8,708 bases of DNA from an uncultured Bermanella sp. (GTDB lineage Bacteria; Pseudomonadota; Gammaproteobacteria; Pseudomonadales; Oceanobacteraceae), in assembly GCA_913054445.1 (NCBI GenBank), contig CAJXIK010000078.1:1-8708 (forward strand), in the 5' to 3' direction. How positions within the stretch are numbered: the first letter of the stretch is position 1; each line of letters starts with the position of its first letter. The position numbers were made by a program, and so were the translations under genes. This document shows positions 6,461-8,708 of the stretch, one piece after another. The notes below the pieces were generated by a model. It was not told the origin of the DNA, ran no database searches, and was given only the letters and a program-made list of their open reading frames with translations.

Positions 6461-8107
6461 ATGCGATTATCCAAGCCTTTTTCATACAATTTACTGTCTC
6501 TTACCTCTGGCTTGCTGGCGCTGCTGATCTTTGCGCCAGTGTTGGCCTTGATATACGAATCCCTGTTTGCCAGCGCCTCCCTCAACGACGACACCTTTAG
6601 CAACCTAGCCCAATCTGTGCTGTGGGATTACCTCGCCAACAGCCTACAGGTGGTTGCCGCCACCCTAGTGTTCGCCTGCCTGTTCGCCATTGCCCCGGCC
6701 TGGTGGTGCGCTCGTTATGAGTTTAAGGGGCGCAATATTTTACAGTGGGCCATGGTCTTTCCACTGGCGATACCCGCCTACATCAGTGGCTATATTTACA
6801 CCGAGGCGCTGGACTACGCCGGGCCAATACAAACCTCCCTGCGTGAATTTTTCGGCTGGCAATCCCCCCGCGATTATTGGTTTTTTGATATACGCAGCAT
6901 CACTGGCGCAAGCCTCATGCTGGCTTTGGCCTTATACCCTTACATCTATTTGTTGATGCGCAACGCTTTTGCCAATCAAAGCGATCATTTAGAGCACGCC
7001 GCCCGTTTGCTGGGTGCCAGCCAGCGCCGCCTCTTTTTTAGGGTGCACTTACCGCTGGCCCGCCCTGCTCTGGCCATAGGCTGTACGCTGGTGGCCATGG
7101 AGTCACTGGCCGACTTTGGCACGGTGCACCTGTTTGCCATCAGCACCCTGACCACGGCAATCTACGATAGCTGGCTGGTGTATGGCAGCTTAAGCACGGC
7201 GGCGAAAATCTCCTGCCTATTGCTGCTGTTTGTGGTGAGCCTAGTGTGGCTCGAGAGCCGCCAACGCAAGGCACAAAAACATTACGACCTAAAAGGCAGC
7301 CATGGCCTGAGTAAAAAAATACCCAGCCGCACTCAGTTGTTATTAATTTGGGGAGTCTGCTTAAGCATCATCACCCTCGGGTTCATCATTCCACTGCTGA
7401 CCTTAGTGGGTTACAACCTAGATTATTTTAGCGAGAACTGGCACAGCACCCTGTGGCAGCACAGCCAACATACCTTCATGCTGGCCTTCGGCGCGGCGTT
7501 AATATGCACTGTCCTAGCCTTATTGTTTAACAGCAACCACAGATTTGTGCCCAACAGGCTCAACTTGGCACAGAAGAGTATTTCCTCCATAGGCTATGCC
7601 ATACCCGGCACGGTGCTGGCCATCGCCCTCTTGATTCCCCTCGGCCGCATGGATTTAACCATCAATGGCTGGCTGGAATATTGGCAGTTCGATGCCGTGG
7701 GCCTGATTTTTTCCGGTACCAGCTTTGCCTTGTTAGTCGCCTTCGTGATTCGCTTTACCGCCATCGCCAACGGCAGCGTACACGCCGCCTATCAACAGAT
7801 TCCCCCCAACCTAGATTTAGCGGCCCGCAGTTTAAACAGCAACCGCTGGCGCTTGTTTAAGAATGTTCACCTGCCGCTCATCACCCCGGCCACCATCAGT
7901 GCGTTACTGCTAGTGTTCATCGAGTGCGTGAAAGAACTGCCCGCCGCGATATTATTGCGACCGTTCGATTTTGAAACCCTATCGACCTATGTTTACCAGT
8001 TTGCCAGCGACGAACAGCTAGAGCACGGGGCTGCCGCCGCCCTGCTAATCATCGTGGTGAGCCTGTTGCCTATTTTAGTGTTAAGCCGCACCCAGAGAAT
8101 GTCATGA
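6461..8107 (+). CDS. fbpB: Ferric-iron ABC importer permease, fused two-half type
   Basis: This inner-membrane channel has 548 residues, typical of FbpB/HitB/AfuB permeases in which two six-helix halves are fused. Predicted helices lie at about 14-34, 58-84, 95-115, 148-168, 203-225, 248-265, then 294-315, 335-356, 375-395, 412-435, 475-495 and 522-542, with a charged linker at ~266-293 (ESRQRKAQKHYDLKG). Both halves have the EAA loop that docks the ATPase: 178-198 (EHAARLLGAS...VHLPL) and 452-472 (DLAARSLNSN...VHLPL). In the second, the usual Gly is Asn459. The gene starts 7 bp after fbpA with no clear Shine-Dalgarno, suggesting translational coupling, and its TGA overlaps the fbpC ATG. Confidence 0.95.
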   Translation: MRLSKPFSYNLLSLTSGLLALLIFAPVLALIYESLFASASLNDDTFSNLAQSVLWDYLANSLQVVAATLVFACLFAIAPAWWCARYEFKGRNILQWAMVFPLAIPAYISGYIYTEALDYAGPIQTSLREFFGWQSPRDYWFFDIRSITGASLMLALALYPYIYLLMRNAFANQSDHLEHAARLLGASQRRLFFRVHLPLARPALAIGCTLVAMESLADFGTVHLFAISTLTTAIYDSWLVYGSLSTAAKISCLLLLFVVSLVWLESRQRKAQKHYDLKGSHGLSKKIPSRTQLLLIWGVCLSIITLGFIIPLLTLVGYNLDYFSENWHSTLWQHSQHTFMLAFGAALICTVLALLFNSNHRFVPNRLNLAQKSISSIGYAIPGTVLAIALLIPLGRMDLTINGWLEYWQFDAVGLIFSGTSFALLVAFVIRFTAIANGSVHAAYQQIPPNLDLAARSLNSNRWRLFKNVHLPLITPATISALLLVFIECVKELPAAILLRPFDFETLSTYVYQFASDEQLEHGAAAALLIIVVSLLPILVLSRTQRMS

Positions 8108-8708
8108 CGCCCACACCTGAAACCTCTTTAGCCTCACTCAGCATCGAGCGGCTTTGCGTTGCGTTTGAGCATAAGACCATCCTCCAGGATTTTTCCCTCA
8201 CCCTCAACGAGGGTGAAATTTTGTGCCTGCTAGGCCCCAGCGGCTGTGGCAAGACCAGCGCATTGAAAGCCATAGCGGGATTGTTAAGCGCACCACAGGG
8301 CAAGATAGAATTATTTGGTAAATTACTGAAAGACAACGGCTACGAATTAGCCCCAGAGAAACGCGACATTGGGTTTATTTTTCAGGACTATGCCCTGTTC
8401 CCGCACCTGACGGTGGCGCAGAATGTTGCCTTCGCGCTACAGGGCCGCCCCCGGGCCGAGGTGGATGCCATGGTCAAACAAAATCTCGCCATGGTGCACT
8501 TAGATGGCTTACAGGCCCGCTATCCCCACGAACTATCGGGCGGCCAACAGCAGCGCAGCGCCGTGGCCCGTGCCCTCGCCAATCGCCCTAAGCTCTTGCT
8601 GATGGACGAACCCTTCTCCAACATCGACAGCCAAGTAAAGCAGAGCCTCATGCGCGAACTGCGTGGCTTGTTAAAAGCACATAACATCACCTGTATTTTC
8701 GTCACCCA
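8104..8708 (+). CDS. fbpC: Ferric-iron ABC importer ATPase (3' partial)
   Basis: The gene starts with ATG in a 4-bp ATGA overlap with fbpB, a sign of translational coupling, and runs off the window after 201 codons. A complete FbpC is usually ~340-350 residues, so its C-terminal regulatory region is not visible. ATPase motifs in order: Walker A GPSGCGKT (44-51), Q-loop Gln94 (FIFQDYALFP), signature LSGGQQQR (144-151), Walker B LLLMDEP (164-170, with Asp168 and Glu169) and D-loop SNID (172-175). The last bases, GTCACCCA, read V-T-(H), the expected switch histidine. All residues needed for ATP hydrolysis seen so far are intact. It would energise Fe(III) import through the FbpB homologue, bound at the cytoplasmic side. 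Confidence 0.95.
   Translation, partial: MTPTPETSLASLSIERLCVAFEHKTILQDFSLTLNEGEILCLLGPSGCGKTSALKAIAGLLSAPQGKIELFGKLLKDNGYELAPEKRDIGFIFQDYALFPHLTVAQNVAFALQGRPRAEVDAMVKQNLAMVHLDGLQARYPHELSGGQQQRSAVARALANRPKLLLMDEPFSNIDSQVKQSLMRELRGLLKAHNITCIFVT

Overview
The window looks like chromosomal DNA of an aquatic or marine gammaproteobacterium from the Pseudomonas / Oceanospirillales / Cellvibrionales side of the class. This rests on three things: a FimX-type protein next to serB (in Pseudomonas aeruginosa fimX and serB are also neighbours, PA4959/PA4960, from memory), a SerB with a doubled ACT region, and a Fur-controlled fbpABC-type iron operon. The genus cannot be named from the sequence alone.

Layout. 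1-2031 (+): fimX-like gene, lacking only its first ~15 codons. 2032-2266: convergent intergenic region filled by a 26-bp tandem repeat array ending at a CTCGTACGAG palindrome. 2267-3490 (-): serB, phosphoserine phosphatase. 3538-3708 (-): a 56-codon gene with a good ribosome binding site, probably co-transcribed ahead of serB. 3709-3874: divergent promoter region carrying a perfect 10-bp inverted repeat. 3875-5236 (+): membrane sensor with an AhpA/YtjB-like N-terminus and a degenerate class III nucleotide cyclase domain. 5237-5412: a second, inverted copy of the palindrome-centred repeat element. 5413-5431: a strong Fur box. 5455 to the window end (+): fbpA, fbpB and fbpC (3' cut), a tightly packed ferric-iron ABC importer operon.

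How the parts work together. The right half is a self-contained Fe(III) uptake system: periplasmic binding protein, fused 12-helix permease and ATPase, expected to be switched on when iron is low. The left half combines serine biosynthesis (serB) with two signalling proteins that both appear to have lost enzyme activity. The FimX-like protein has lost its phosphoacceptor, GGDEF and EAL catalytic residues, as expected of a c-di-GMP receptor. The membrane cyclase homologue has lost a metal-binding Asp, the base-selecting residue and the transition-state Asn.

The least explained sequence is the pair of intergenic repeat elements at 2031-2245 and 5236-5345. They share a 19-bp exact match in opposite orientation and the same CTCGTACGAG centre, which suggests a dispersed repeat family in this genome.
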